DNA from: Chitinophaga silvatica
GTDB taxonomy: Bacteria; Bacteroidota; Bacteroidia; Chitinophagales; Chitinophagaceae
Assembly (NCBI RefSeq): GCF_003419895.1
Contig: NZ_QPMM01000007.1
Span: 124,001 to 188,000, forward strand
DNA: 64,000 nt
Reading direction: 5' to 3'
Position numbers and translations under genes: made by a program. The notes under the pieces are model-generated. The model worked only from the letters and a program-made list of their open reading frames with translations. It did no database searches and had not been told where the DNA came from. How positions within the stretch are numbered: position 1 is the first letter of the stretch; each line of letters begins with the position of its first letter. Positions 51,769 through 60,252 of this stretch are shown in pieces.

Positions 51769-54261
51769 TTATCTACCTCCCCTTGAAGGTCTGCCGCCTC
51801 CGGAAGGTCGGGCGCCCCCGCCACCTGATGGTCTTGCACCTCCGCCACCTGATGGTCTTTGCATTTGAGGTGGCCTGCTAAAATTCTGATCTCTCATACC
51901 ACCGCGATCACGTTGCATTTGAATGCGATTCATATTTTGCTGCTGCTGAGGAGCTGCAGGCTGCCATCTGTTATTCTGCCGTTGTTGCCAGGAACCCTGA
52001 TTCCTTCTGTAAATATTTCCATCCCCATCAGATATGATATTATTCTGCCCCCTTGAAGGTCTGGCATTAGGCCTGTTGGGCTGTGGTAAATTATTATTGC
52101 CACCCGGCAACCTGTTGTTATCACCCCTGTTAGGGAGTGAAGGATTATTACCACCCGGCAACCTGTTGTTATCGCCCCTGTTAGGCAATGAAGGATTATT
52201 GCCACCAGGCCTGTTATTATCACCCCTGTTAGGCAATGAAGGATTATTACCACCCGGCAATCTGTTGTTATCACCTCTGTTAGGCAACCTGTTGTTATCA
52301 CCTCTGTTAGGCAACCTGTTGTTATCACCTCTGTTAGGTAATCTGTTATTATCCCCCCTGTTAGGGAATGTAGTATTGTTATTACCACGGTTAGGCAATG
52401 AAGGATTAGTTCCGGGAGGCAACCTGTTAGGCCTTGTTTGAGGCTGAATATTCTGGCGATCTCTATACAGATTATTTGTTGCCCCCGGAGGCAAGCGATT
52501 GGGTCTCGTCTGGTTAATAGGCCTGTTTACATTAATGTTTGGCCTGTTATTGTTCCAATGAGGGGGGCGCGGTCTGCCATAGTAGCCACCATTAAAGCCC
52601 CATGGTCTGTACGGTGGACGATAGAGAGGAGGTCCAAACCATCCTCCGTAAAATCCACCTGAGTAATAGTAAAAATTGCTCCACCCAAAGTTGAAGGTCC
52701 AGTTAAAGCCCAGATTCCAACCGGTCCACGGGTTGTAACTAACTCCAAAACCCCACGTTAAAGGACGTGGATAGAAGTAGTGTCCAAACCATGGTCTGTA
52801 TCTCCAGCCGGTACCCCACACAACTGTAGGGCCGTAAATATAGGAATTGAGGTATCCCGGTGTATAACCTGTATAGATATACTGCGGAGTTACATCATAG
52901 ATGTACACGTATTTGGTATTGTAAACCGGACTGGTAGGAGGAATATTATCAACTCCCGGTGGCCTTTCTGTGCTAACGCTCCAGGGGCCGTTAGGGCTGT
53001 TACTAACGTACCAGACACCGTTATCTACAGCATAGTAAAGATCGCCTGATTTTAAAACAGTGATGTTACTGTTTTCGGCAAAGGAAAGCCCGGCATTTTC
53101 GATCCCTGTAAATTGCGGAGCGCCATCATACGTAACATTAGTGGTGGCGGTTCTTTCAACTCTGGCGGTTTGTGGGATTTGTGCATCTGCAACAGCTTCT
53201 TCGGCCGCAGAAGTACCGGCAACATTGGCAAGTACTCCATCCTTATCCGAACCATCCGGGATCTTGGCAAAATCGGCAGGTAATTTATCGCTAGGCACAT
53301 AAGTCCACTTTCCTTCGAGGGAAGGTGCACTATACCATCTTCCTGCTAAGAGTACATATGTTTTCTGGTCAGTAATATCCTTGAATATATCATCCAATGT
53401 ATTATCTGCAAACAGCAGGGATGTTCCCTGGATGTTTTTATACGTCGGTTGTCCGTCGGTCTGAATCAATTCTGCAGGTTGTGTACGCACAATAATTTCC
53501 ATGGGGGTTGGATTGGTGAGCTTACGTTCCTGGTCATTATTTTCCTTTTCTTTTTCCTTAAGTTGCTGATCAACAGACCGGATATTAGCAGGTAAGTTCT
53601 TTACCACACGATATCCGGAGGTAATACTGTTGGATGAATACCAGAAGTCGCCCCCATACAGGTAGTATTGTTTGTCGTTTGGATTTTTGATGATCAGGTT
53701 GGGTGAGTTCACCACTCTCTCCATCTGTAAATCTTTATCCATTTCAACTTTGGGTTCTCCATCCAGTACTACCAGCATAGCAGGTCTGGTTCGATAAATA
53801 ATTTCAGGTGGATTATTATTCAGGTTATCATCGCGGATTTGTTGCTCTGCTTTAATAGAGGTAAGCAGCTGATCCAGCGACATGGTAAGGTTCCATTTGG
53901 GAAATTCAGTTTCCAGTAATTGAGAAAACTGAGCTAATTTATTGTTGTCTGTGATATCCGGAATTTTGATTCGGGTTATCTTAAGTGTTTCAAGCGTAGC
54001 GGTTCTATCAACCTTGTCAGTTTCTATCAATGCATCTGCCCATATAACGCCGAAGACGGGTTCGCTTTTAGAAGTCTGACGCACAGAAACCGCTGCTCTC
54101 AGAGAGAGACGATTCCCTTCCAGTTTTTCTCCCTGGGGCTGATAGATAGTGATTTTTCCTCCACCGGAAACAGGTATTTCTTTGGGCCATGTTTTTTGTT
54201 GTGCATTAACAGAAAGTGCTAAACAACATAATAAGAAGGCTCGGAAAAAATGATGTAACAT
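51769..54261 (-). CDS. Large secreted repeat protein with three Trp/Tyr modules and an RGDNNRLPN tandem tail
   Basis: This 830-residue exported protein (signal to about residue 20) is of unknown function. Residues 150-450 hold three related modules, each with a DG-P opening and a WY motif: LVVLDGEPKVEM to GGDFWYSSNS, LIQTDGQPTY to AGRWYSAPSLEGKW, and VTYDGAPQF to NGVWYVSNSPNGPW. Next is a Tyr/Trp/Gly-rich segment (about 470-560; FGWSNFYYYSGGFYGGWFG), then a basic, Asn/Arg/Pro-rich tail with tandem RGDNNRLPN repeats and a final PSGGGGARPSG run. Similar proteins are sometimes named carbohydrate-binding family V/XII, which I would not rely on. It probably acts at the cell surface or periplasm. 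Confidence 0.72.
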   Translation of the reverse strand: MLHHFFRAFLLCCLALSVNAQQKTWPKEIPVSGGGKITIYQPQGEKLEGNRLSLRAAVSVRQTSKSEPVFGVIWADALIETDKVDRTATLETLKITRIKIPDITDNNKLAQFSQLLETEFPKWNLTMSLDQLLTSIKAEQQIRDDNLNNNPPEIIYRTRPAMLVVLDGEPKVEMDKDLQMERVVNSPNLIIKNPNDKQYYLYGGDFWYSSNSITSGYRVVKNLPANIRSVDQQLKEKEKENNDQERKLTNPTPMEIIVRTQPAELIQTDGQPTYKNIQGTSLLFADNTLDDIFKDITDQKTYVLLAGRWYSAPSLEGKWTYVPSDKLPADFAKIPDGSDKDGVLANVAGTSAAEEAVADAQIPQTARVERTATTNVTYDGAPQFTGIENAGLSFAENSNITVLKSGDLYYAVDNGVWYVSNSPNGPWSVSTERPPGVDNIPPTSPVYNTKYVYIYDVTPQYIYTGYTPGYLNSYIYGPTVVWGTGWRYRPWFGHYFYPRPLTWGFGVSYNPWTGWNLGFNWTFNFGWSNFYYYSGGFYGGWFGPPLYRPPYRPWGFNGGYYGRPRPPHWNNNRPNINVNRPINQTRPNRLPPGATNNLYRDRQNIQPQTRPNRLPPGTNPSLPNRGNNNTTFPNRGDNNRLPNRGDNNRLPNRGDNNRLPNRGDNNRLPGGNNPSLPNRGDNNRPGGNNPSLPNRGDNNRLPGGNNPSLPNRGDNNRLPGGNNNLPQPNRPNARPSRGQNNIISDGDGNIYRRNQGSWQQRQNNRWQPAAPQQQQNMNRIQMQRDRGGMRDQNFSRPPQMQRPSGGGGARPSGGGGARPSGGGRPSRGGR
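52075..52430 (-). repeat. Tandem coding repeats (27-bp and about 48-54-bp units)
   Basis: A 27-bp unit encoding RGDNNRLPN is repeated near-identically at about 52270-52370, and a longer unit encoding GGNNPSLPNRGDNNRLP at about 52075-52270. Copies are so alike at the DNA level that slippage or recombination should change their number between strains. Confidence 0.85.
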
Positions 54262-54384
54262 GAGCTGTTGATTGACTAGTGGCTAAAATGTTATTTATTT
54301 AACATTCTGATGAGCCAATTGTTTAGTCAATCTACCTTGAGGTTATAATATAAGTATTTGTAAGTTAGTGAGTTATAAAAGTAA

Positions 54385-54729
54385 TCATTTAGATTTTGCT
54401 AATCGCCTTACTTCTACTGTATTGGCTTCGCCCTGTAAAACGGGGCATCCTTTGGCAAAGCTTACAGCTTCAGCAATTGAATCGGCTTTTACAATAACGT
54501 AGCCTCCAATAGTTTCATTGGTGTCTCCAAAAGGGCCATCAGTTACTACACCGTTATGCCTGACCACCTTACTGTCGTCGAATAATATACCATTGCTTCC
54601 AACAAATTTATTCTGTGCTACAATACCATCTACCCATTCCTTAGTTTGCTGCATCCAATGCTGAATTTGTTCCGGGGAAGCAATTTTGTTACCATCCTGA
54701 TGCCTGAAAAGCAAAATAAACTCGTCCAT
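54385..54729 (-). CDS. YciI-family protein (DGPF domain)
   Basis: This 114-residue protein has a ferredoxin-like YciI fold, with the family motif VTDGPFGDTNETIGGYVIVK and an N-terminal MDEFILLFRHQDG. YciI-like proteins are small putative enzymes often tied to sigma factors or dehydrogenases; none adjoin here. Divergent from the methyltransferase gene. Confidence 0.9.
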   Translation of the reverse strand: MDEFILLFRHQDGNKIASPEQIQHWMQQTKEWVDGIVAQNKFVGSNGILFDDSKVVRHNGVVTDGPFGDTNETIGGYVIVKADSIAEAVSFAKGCPVLQGEANTVEVRRLAKSK

Positions 54730-54813
54730 TTTTTTATGATTGAAGATGAAGAAATATTGGGGAGTGTAGGACTATAAAAATATTAATTCTATCTTATTCA
54801 AAAATAAGAAATA

Positions 54814-55617
54814 ATGACCCAAAAAGCATATGAAAGAGCTAAGATGCCAACTGGTACAAATGCGGTGCTTGATAGCAGAACCCTGACAAATAGTTACCCC
54901 ACACTTGTTCCGTTTATTCAAACAGGTATGCACGTATTGGATATTGGCTGTGGTACAGGCGCCATATCGGCTGGAATTGCAGAGAAAGTAGGAGAGAATG
55001 GTACTGTTACTGGTATCGATAATAGTGCGCATTTAATTGCAAAGGGCAAAGAAGATTTTGCAGATATTCCTAATCTGACACTATTGGAGACAGATCTCTT
55101 TACCTTTCAACCAGCAAAGCAATTCGATTTACTGGTATCAGCCAGGGTGCTACAATGGCTAAATAATCCGGCTGTAGCTTTAAAACATTTTTTGAAATGG
55201 TTGAAGCCCGGTGGAAGTATTTCGATTCTCGACTATAATCATGAGGAGATGGAATGGGAACCTGATGTTCCTGAAAGTATGCAGCTTTTCTACTCGGCTT
55301 TTCTTGAGTGGCGAAAAGATGCAGGTATGGATAATGCCATTGCCGATCATTTGCCGGAAATTTTTCATGAAATAGGATTATCCAATGTTGAAGTATTCCC
55401 ATCCAACGAAGTGTATGAGCGATCATCGGCTAATTTTACTGATAAAGCAGGGATCTGGTCAAAGGTTGCAGCCTTGCGCGGTCCGCAGGTAGTTGAGGCA
55501 GGATTTATAACGGAAGCATTACGGTTGCAGGCTATAGCAGAGTACGATAAATGGTTGATAGAAAAAGGGCAACGGGTTGTGTTACATTTAAAAGAAGTAA
55601 GAGGACAATTCAACTGA
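54814..55617 (+). CDS. Class I SAM-dependent methyltransferase
   Basis: This 267-residue cytosolic protein has motif I LDIGCGTGAISAGIAEKVG, an acidic TGIDNS after strand 2 and LLVSARVLQWLNNP as motif II/III. It resembles small-molecule methyltransferases (UbiE/arsenite type), but lacks the Cys pattern of ArsM. The acceptor is unknown. A terminator follows. Confidence 0.9.
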   Translation: MTQKAYERAKMPTGTNAVLDSRTLTNSYPTLVPFIQTGMHVLDIGCGTGAISAGIAEKVGENGTVTGIDNSAHLIAKGKEDFADIPNLTLLETDLFTFQPAKQFDLLVSARVLQWLNNPAVALKHFLKWLKPGGSISILDYNHEEMEWEPDVPESMQLFYSAFLEWRKDAGMDNAIADHLPEIFHEIGLSNVEVFPSNEVYERSSANFTDKAGIWSKVAALRGPQVVEAGFITEALRLQAIAEYDKWLIEKGQRVVLHLKEVRGQFN

Positions 55618-55630
55618 TTACCAACTAATT

Positions 55631-55668
55631 AAAATTGCTGTCAAGGTTTTTTTGGCAGCAATTTTTTT
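55631..55668 (+). terminator. Intrinsic terminator
   Basis: AAAATTGCTG (55631-55640) pairs with CAGCAATTTT (55656-55665) and runs into a T-tract. It separates the methyltransferase gene from the MarR operon. Confidence 0.85.
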
Positions 55669-55680
55669 ATTTGAAATTAC

Positions 55681-55706
55681 CAAAGTAACTTTGCAAAATA
55701 ACTTTG
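55681..55706 (+). promoter_or_regulatory. Tandem MarR operators overlapping TAACTTTG promoter boxes
   Basis: CAAAGTAACTTTG (55681-55693) is a perfect inverted repeat around one base, directly followed by CAAAATAACTTTG (55694-55706), one base off. Each contains TAACTTTG, an exact TAnnTTTG -7 box. The second copy ends 5 nt before the marR start, so MarR binding would block initiation. Confidence 0.7.
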
Positions 55707-55711
55707 ATAAA

Positions 55712-56146
55712 ATGATTTCGAAAGAGGATCAGGAAATAGCACAAGCCTTGCGGCATTTAATTACTTTATTGGGTAGAAGATTACGTAAGCAGGCTAATAT
55801 TCCTGATGCATTATCTATTGCAGAAGGAAATGTATTAAGTATGCTGATGACCCATGAAACACTTTATCCATCTGAAATCGGGGCACAGCTCAATCTCTCT
55901 TCCCAATTCCTGTCACAGATATTAAAAAGGTTGGAAGGACTGGGATATATCACAAGAAATAGTGCATCAGAAGATAAAAGAAAAACGATTGTTTCATTAA
56001 CGGCCAAAGGGAAAAGGATAGTATTGGAAAGCAGGGAAGCCCGTGAAGCGTGGCTGGCAGAAACGATATCAGAACGCTTTACTCCTGCACAGAAAAAAGT
56101 AATGAAAGAAGCGTTGACCTATCTGACAACATTAACAGATTTATAA
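55712..56146 (+). CDS. MarR-family transcriptional regulator
   Basis: This 144-residue protein has the MarR winged helix: ALSIAEGNVLSMLMTHETLY-PSEIGAQLNLSSQFLSQIL, then EDKRKTIVSLTAKGKRIV. ATG 55712 is preferred over a TTG at 55652, which lies inside the terminator and operator region. The MFS gene starts 1 nt after its stop. It likely represses the operon and responds to a toxic small molecule. Confidence 0.93.
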   Translation: MISKEDQEIAQALRHLITLLGRRLRKQANIPDALSIAEGNVLSMLMTHETLYPSEIGAQLNLSSQFLSQILKRLEGLGYITRNSASEDKRKTIVSLTAKGKRIVLESREAREAWLAETISERFTPAQKKVMKEALTYLTTLTDL

Positions 56147-56147
56147 A

Positions 56148-57506
56148 ATGACTGAAGGCAAACGAAGTGGTACGGTATGGTTTATGGCGCCATTGGTAAT
56201 AGGCAATATGCTTAATCCTTTGAACTCCACCATGCTTGCTACTGCTATTGTTACCGTATGTGCTGCCTTTGGTAAAGACGTTGGTTCAGGTGCCTTGTTA
56301 ATTGTGCCGCTATATCTTACATCGGCAATCGGGCAGCCTTTGATGGGGCGACTAGCCGATATATATAGTGCAAGAAAAGTGAATTATGCCGGGTTCATAC
56401 TCATATTAATTTCTGCACTTATTGGAATTTCTGCTAGAAATTTTAATTGGTTGATCGTCTCCCGCATTTTATTGGGGCTAGGTTCATCCGCCGCTTACCC
56501 TTCTGCTATGACGTTGATACGACAACGATATGCACAGGAGAATGAAGAAGTACCGGGAGTCATTTTAGGTGTGATAGCAATAGCTTCACAGGTTTCTTTA
56601 GTGTTTGGTCCTTTTCTGGGAGGTATTTTAACAGAGCATTATGGTTGGATCGGAATCTTTTGGGTAAATATCCCGGTAGTATTATTGGCCATGCTACTGC
56701 TGGTAGTGGAGAATAAAAGAAATGTGGCTGGTGAAATTTTGCATAATACTACATTAAGTGATTTAGATATAAAAGGAGTAATTGTATTTACTGTATTACT
56801 GATTTCATTTTTATTGACCTTACTCTATCCGGTTAAATTATGGTTGGTGATTCCAGCGCTTGTTATACTATTATTTTATTTCATAAGAATAGAGTTAAGA
56901 CATACCAATCCATTTATAAATGTGCGGTTGCTGGTAATGAATCAACTACTGAGTACAACCTTTCTAAGGCAGGTAGCTCTTACCTTCGTCATGTATCTGA
57001 CACTCTACGGATTACCCCAATGGCTCGAACAAACTAAACACATCAATCCATCTAAAGTAGGTTTAATGATGTTACCACTATCCCTGGCGGCTATGGTCAC
57101 CAGCCTACTGGCATCTAAAAATCGAAATTATAAGCAATTACTCATTATCGGAACGGCTAGTATTGCCTTTGCAACCAGTGGTTTATTTCTGATCAATGCA
57201 CAGGCTTCTCTTTGGATTGCATTAATTACCTCTGTTCTGATTGGGATAGCTATTGGAGTGATGACAATAGCGAACCAGGCTACCTTATATGCAGCAGCAC
57301 CATTGGATCAGGTGGGTATCTCTTTTGGTCTTTTCAGAACAGTAGGATATTTCGGTGCAATTATCGCTGGATCAAGGTTGAAACATGAGTTTAAAGCCGG
57401 CGCAACAGATGTTGGCTTGCACCAATTAGCCATCTATTCTTTAATAGCAGCTATGGTAATTATACTGTTATTAATTCCAATTCTTAAAAACAAACAAACT
57501 AAATAA
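56148..57506 (+). CDS. MFS transporter (drug exporter-like)
   Basis: This 452-residue inner-membrane protein has about 12-14 helices. It contains MGRLADIYSARKVNYAG (motif A) and VFGPFLGGILTEHYGWI (motif C, typical of exporters). Coupled to MarR by a 1-nt gap and to the isochorismatase-like gene by 1 nt. Substrate probably the compound sensed by MarR. Confidence 0.93.
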   Translation: MTEGKRSGTVWFMAPLVIGNMLNPLNSTMLATAIVTVCAAFGKDVGSGALLIVPLYLTSAIGQPLMGRLADIYSARKVNYAGFILILISALIGISARNFNWLIVSRILLGLGSSAAYPSAMTLIRQRYAQENEEVPGVILGVIAIASQVSLVFGPFLGGILTEHYGWIGIFWVNIPVVLLAMLLLVVENKRNVAGEILHNTTLSDLDIKGVIVFTVLLISFLLTLLYPVKLWLVIPALVILLFYFIRIELRHTNPFINVRLLVMNQLLSTTFLRQVALTFVMYLTLYGLPQWLEQTKHINPSKVGLMMLPLSLAAMVTSLLASKNRNYKQLLIIGTASIAFATSGLFLINAQASLWIALITSVLIGIAIGVMTIANQATLYAAAPLDQVGISFGLFRTVGYFGAIIAGSRLKHEFKAGATDVGLHQLAIYSLIAAMVIILLLIPILKNKQTK

Positions 57507-57507
57507 T

Positions 57508-58074
57508 ATGTCTACAATTCATCAAGGTACGGCGTTGTTGATAATGGATATACAACAACCAATGATTGAAACCTATAAAGATGCACCTGCTTTATTGGAG
57601 AACCTTCAGCAATTAATTGCAGCAGCAAGGAAGTCTGATATTCCGGTAATATATGTGAGATTAGCGTTCAGACCAGGATACCCTGAAATTAATCCGGCTA
57701 ATGAAACATTTGGGATGATCTCAAAATCAGGTGCGTTTGTTGAAGGAACGCCAACTGCTGATTTTCATCCCTCCATCGCTCCGCAACCAGGTGATATAGT
57801 TGTAAGTAAGAAAAGATTCAGCGCATTTGCTGGCAGTGGTTTGGATATTATTCTCAGGAGTAAAGGTATTAAACAACTGGTACTAACCGGACTCAGTACC
57901 AGCGGAATTGTTTTAAGTACAGTGAGAGAGGCATTTGATAAAGATTATAACATGGTTGTTATTGCAGATGCATGTGGCGACAGAGACACGGATATACATG
58001 AGTTTTTAGTGAACCGCATCTTTCCAAAACAGGCAAAAGTAACAAGTACCAAAGACTGGATTTTATCTTTATAA
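57508..58074 (+). CDS. Isochorismatase-like hydrolase lacking the catalytic cysteine
   Basis: This 188-residue protein has the isochorismatase fold with Asp14 (LLIMDIQQPM), Lys near VVSKKRFSAF, and the loop GLSTSGIVLSTVREAF. In cysteine hydrolases this loop reads T-x-x-C-V; here the position is Ile134, so the nucleophile is missing. A subgroup with TSG(I/V)VLST is known from many bacteria, and isochorismatases proper do not need the Cys. Its job in the MarR-MFS operon is probably modification or binding of the exported compound. Confidence 0.87.
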   Translation: MSTIHQGTALLIMDIQQPMIETYKDAPALLENLQQLIAAARKSDIPVIYVRLAFRPGYPEINPANETFGMISKSGAFVEGTPTADFHPSIAPQPGDIVVSKKRFSAFAGSGLDIILRSKGIKQLVLTGLSTSGIVLSTVREAFDKDYNMVVIADACGDRDTDIHEFLVNRIFPKQAKVTSTKDWILSL

Positions 58075-58086
58075 CTTTTACAGATG

Positions 58087-58114
58087 GCAGGTAGCATTTC
58101 GCTGCCTGCTTTTT
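58087..58114 (+). terminator. Intrinsic terminator
   Basis: GCAGGTAGC (58087-58095) pairs with GCTGCCTGC (58101-58109), one G-U pair, then five T. It ends the MarR operon. Confidence 0.88.
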
Positions 58115-58226
58115 GCCGTTGCTCACAATTACGCCTACACGTATTGCCAAACCTATATCTTTATTCCCCGGTTGCGTTGCATAACGCTTATTAGTTCCAC
58201 GACTCATAGTTCAAAAAAAAGTTAAA

Positions 58227-59471
58227 ATGGCAATCAGGTATTTAGTAATCACCTTACTTTTAGTTACATTTTTTTCAGGTACATCTTTAGCTCAAAACAA
58301 GTATCGATACCCATCTTATAAAGGGTTAGTGATGGCTGGTTATCAGGGCTGGTTTAATGCGCCGGGCGATAGTGCCGGCAGAGGATGGTATCATTATCAG
58401 CGAAGAGGAACTTTTGCTCCGGGTTCCTGTGAAATCGACTTCTGGCCAGATGTAAGAGAATATTCCAAAACCTATCAGACAGCATTTAGCTATGCCGATG
58501 GAAAGCCCGCATCTGTGTTTAGCGCAAATGACGAAAGCACTGTAAACCTGCATTTTAAATGGATGAAGGAATACGGATTGGATGGAGTATTTATGCAACG
58601 ATTTATTGCGGAGATCAGAAATCCAAGTGGTAAACGTCACTTTAATACAGTATTACAACATGCAATGAAAGCGGCAATAAAATATGATCGCGCTATCTGT
58701 GTTATGTATGATTTAAGTGGAATGAGACCAGGGGAAGAGCAAACCTTGCTTAAGGATATTGACGAGCTGGATGCCGAATATGGATTGTTAAAGGGAAGTA
58801 AAGTGCCAACATATTTGCATCATAATAATAAACCCCTGGTAGTAGTCTGGGGAGTTGGGTTTAATGATCATAGGGCATATGGATTAAAAGAAGCAGAAAC
58901 AATAGTAAAGGCTTTGAAGGAAAAAGGATTTAGTGTAATGTTAGGAGTTCCAACATATTGGAGGGAATTGAGGCAGGATGCAGTTAGTGATCCCGTTTTG
59001 CATGAACTGATTAAACAGTCGGATATACTAATGCCATGGTTTGTTGGCAGATATAACGGGGGTAGTTATAACCAGTTTAAAGGTCTGTTAGCAGCTGATG
59101 TAGCCTGGTGTAAAGCAGCCGGAGTAGATTATGCACCATTAGCATTTCCCGGATTTTCCTGGAAGAACATGAATGGTCCACGTGCCAATAGTACAGCAAG
59201 GGAGAGGGGTGCATTTTACTGGCAACAGATTGCGGCAGCTAAGAAAGCAGGAGCTGAAATGTTGTATGTAGCAATGTTTGATGAAGTTAATGAAGGTACT
59301 GCAATATTTAAATGTGCTACGGTTTCAAATCTGCCATTGAATGGAGAAGTTGGTTTTGTTGGTATTGATGATGATTTGGGCAGCGATTATTATTTATGGT
59401 TAACGGGTCAGGCTGCGAAATGGTTTCATGGTAAGAAAGAATTTGATGAGAATATACCGCTGCGGAAATAA
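58227..59471 (+). CDS. Exported GH71/GH99-like glycoside hydrolase
   Basis: This 414-residue protein has a signal peptide (cleavage near SLAQN, residue 22). The GH99-like pattern includes MAGYQGWFNAPGDSAGRGWY, WMKEYGLDGVFMQRFI, and FDEVNEGT with Glu353 and Glu356 spaced like the two catalytic glutamates of GH99 (FNEWHEG). Enzymes of this group cleave alpha-mannosidic or related linkages with an endo mode. It is transcribed alone, ended by a strong hairpin, and not linked to a transporter. Confidence 0.87.
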   Translation: MAIRYLVITLLLVTFFSGTSLAQNKYRYPSYKGLVMAGYQGWFNAPGDSAGRGWYHYQRRGTFAPGSCEIDFWPDVREYSKTYQTAFSYADGKPASVFSANDESTVNLHFKWMKEYGLDGVFMQRFIAEIRNPSGKRHFNTVLQHAMKAAIKYDRAICVMYDLSGMRPGEEQTLLKDIDELDAEYGLLKGSKVPTYLHHNNKPLVVVWGVGFNDHRAYGLKEAETIVKALKEKGFSVMLGVPTYWRELRQDAVSDPVLHELIKQSDILMPWFVGRYNGGSYNQFKGLLAADVAWCKAAGVDYAPLAFPGFSWKNMNGPRANSTARERGAFYWQQIAAAKKAGAEMLYVAMFDEVNEGTAIFKCATVSNLPLNGEVGFVGIDDDLGSDYYLWLTGQAAKWFHGKKEFDENIPLRK

Positions 59472-59482
59472 TGCATTTGGTC

Positions 59483-59521
59483 GCGTATAGTCACGTTACA
59501 GACTATACGCACTTCTTTTTT
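59483..59521 (+). terminator. Intrinsic terminator
   Basis: GCGTATAGTC (59483-59492) pairs with GACTATACGC (59501-59510) with an 8-nt loop, followed by ACTTC and a T-run. Confidence 0.9.
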
Positions 59522-59583
59522 CATGATCAAAATTTTTTTATAAAAACTTTGGAATTTAAATAACACATCGTACTTTAGTATTG

Positions 59584-59597
59584 TTAAAACGTTTTAG
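59584..59597 (+). promoter_or_regulatory. LacI-type palindrome
   Basis: TTAAAACGTTTTAG has the AAACGTTT core with central CG of LacI-family operators, but different outer bases from the sites near 45-46 kb. It may belong to another LacI-family protein. It lies about 655 nt before the cargo gene. Confidence 0.4.
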
Positions 59598-60075
59598 CAT
59601 TCACTTAGTAAAAAAAATTAAAAGCTGTTATTTAAGACTATGATATAATATTACTTTTGACGACAGAAAAATTCCACGATTCCACGTTTTAGGCATTTGT
59701 TGCGCTCATTACTCAGGTTCAATTGTACAAGTTTTCCTCAGGTTCCACATTATGTTAATGCTTTGCAGTTTCCTACCATGCTGCAATATGCAAGAATCCC
59801 GGAAATATTTACAGTAGAACTCTCCATGAATGACTGTTGAACAAATCAGCTATTTGTATTTCATTTTATTTGCTCAGGATATACTGAGGTGGTTATTCCT
59901 ATACCCCTTTTTATTCCTGTGCTGGCGGCATTATTTACGGATACCCCTATCCGGTAATATAAGTTTGGCGTAGAGCAATATTTTATCAACTAAAATTGAT
60001 CCATTAAAGAGGAAGTGGCATTCTCATGCCTAATAGCCAAATACTAAAATGAATTTCTCTTAGCATTTCACTGCA

Positions 60076-60145
60076 CTGATAAAAGCATTTATCAGTACTG
60101 AAAGGACATTAATGCCTTTCAGGGAGCTTTTTGTCTGTTTTTTTT
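60076..60145 (+). promoter_or_regulatory. Two adjacent hairpins and a T-run: possible attenuator
   Basis: CTGATAAA/TTTATCAG (60076-60083, 60088-60095) and CTGAAAGG/CCTTTCAG (60098-60105, 60115-60122) are perfect 8-bp stems 2 nt apart. They are followed by GGGAGCTTTTTGTCTG and a run of eight T (60138-60145). They could terminate transcription about 110 nt before the cargo gene in a condition-dependent way. Confidence 0.5.
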
Positions 60146-60162
60146 CACCTATCCGATAGGTG
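60146..60162 (+). promoter_or_regulatory. Palindrome CACCTATC-C-GATAGGTG
   Basis: A perfect 8-bp inverted repeat around one base, right after the T-run and 90 nt before the ATG at 60253. The tight symmetry suggests a dimeric regulator site. Confidence 0.45.
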
Positions 60163-60252
60163 CGGGATATCGCATGTCATTTTATTTGTTAGGAATGCTA
60201 ATAAAAGTTGTATGTGTTGTATGATTTCTGAATTAAAAATTCTTCATTGAAT

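Larger units (their letters stand above)
59522..60252. other. 730-bp intergenic region upstream of the T9SS cargo gene
   Basis: No coding frame is evident. Supported pieces: a LacI-type palindrome (59584-59597), TACTTTTG at 59652-59659 as a possible -7 box, tandem hairpins at 60076-60122 followed by a T-run, and a palindrome at 60146-60162. The arrangement resembles a regulated leader with an attenuator. Confidence 0.45.

Noticed and set aside
52034..52441. 135-codon plus-strand frame made of LLLSPLLGNEGLLPPG repeats
   Set aside because: It is the antisense image of the tandem repeats in the secreted repeat protein; repeats open several frames at once.
57508..58074. Isochorismatase-like gene as part of siderophore synthesis
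   Set aside because: No isochorismate synthase, dehydrogenase or NRPS genes are in the window; its partners are MarR and an exporter.
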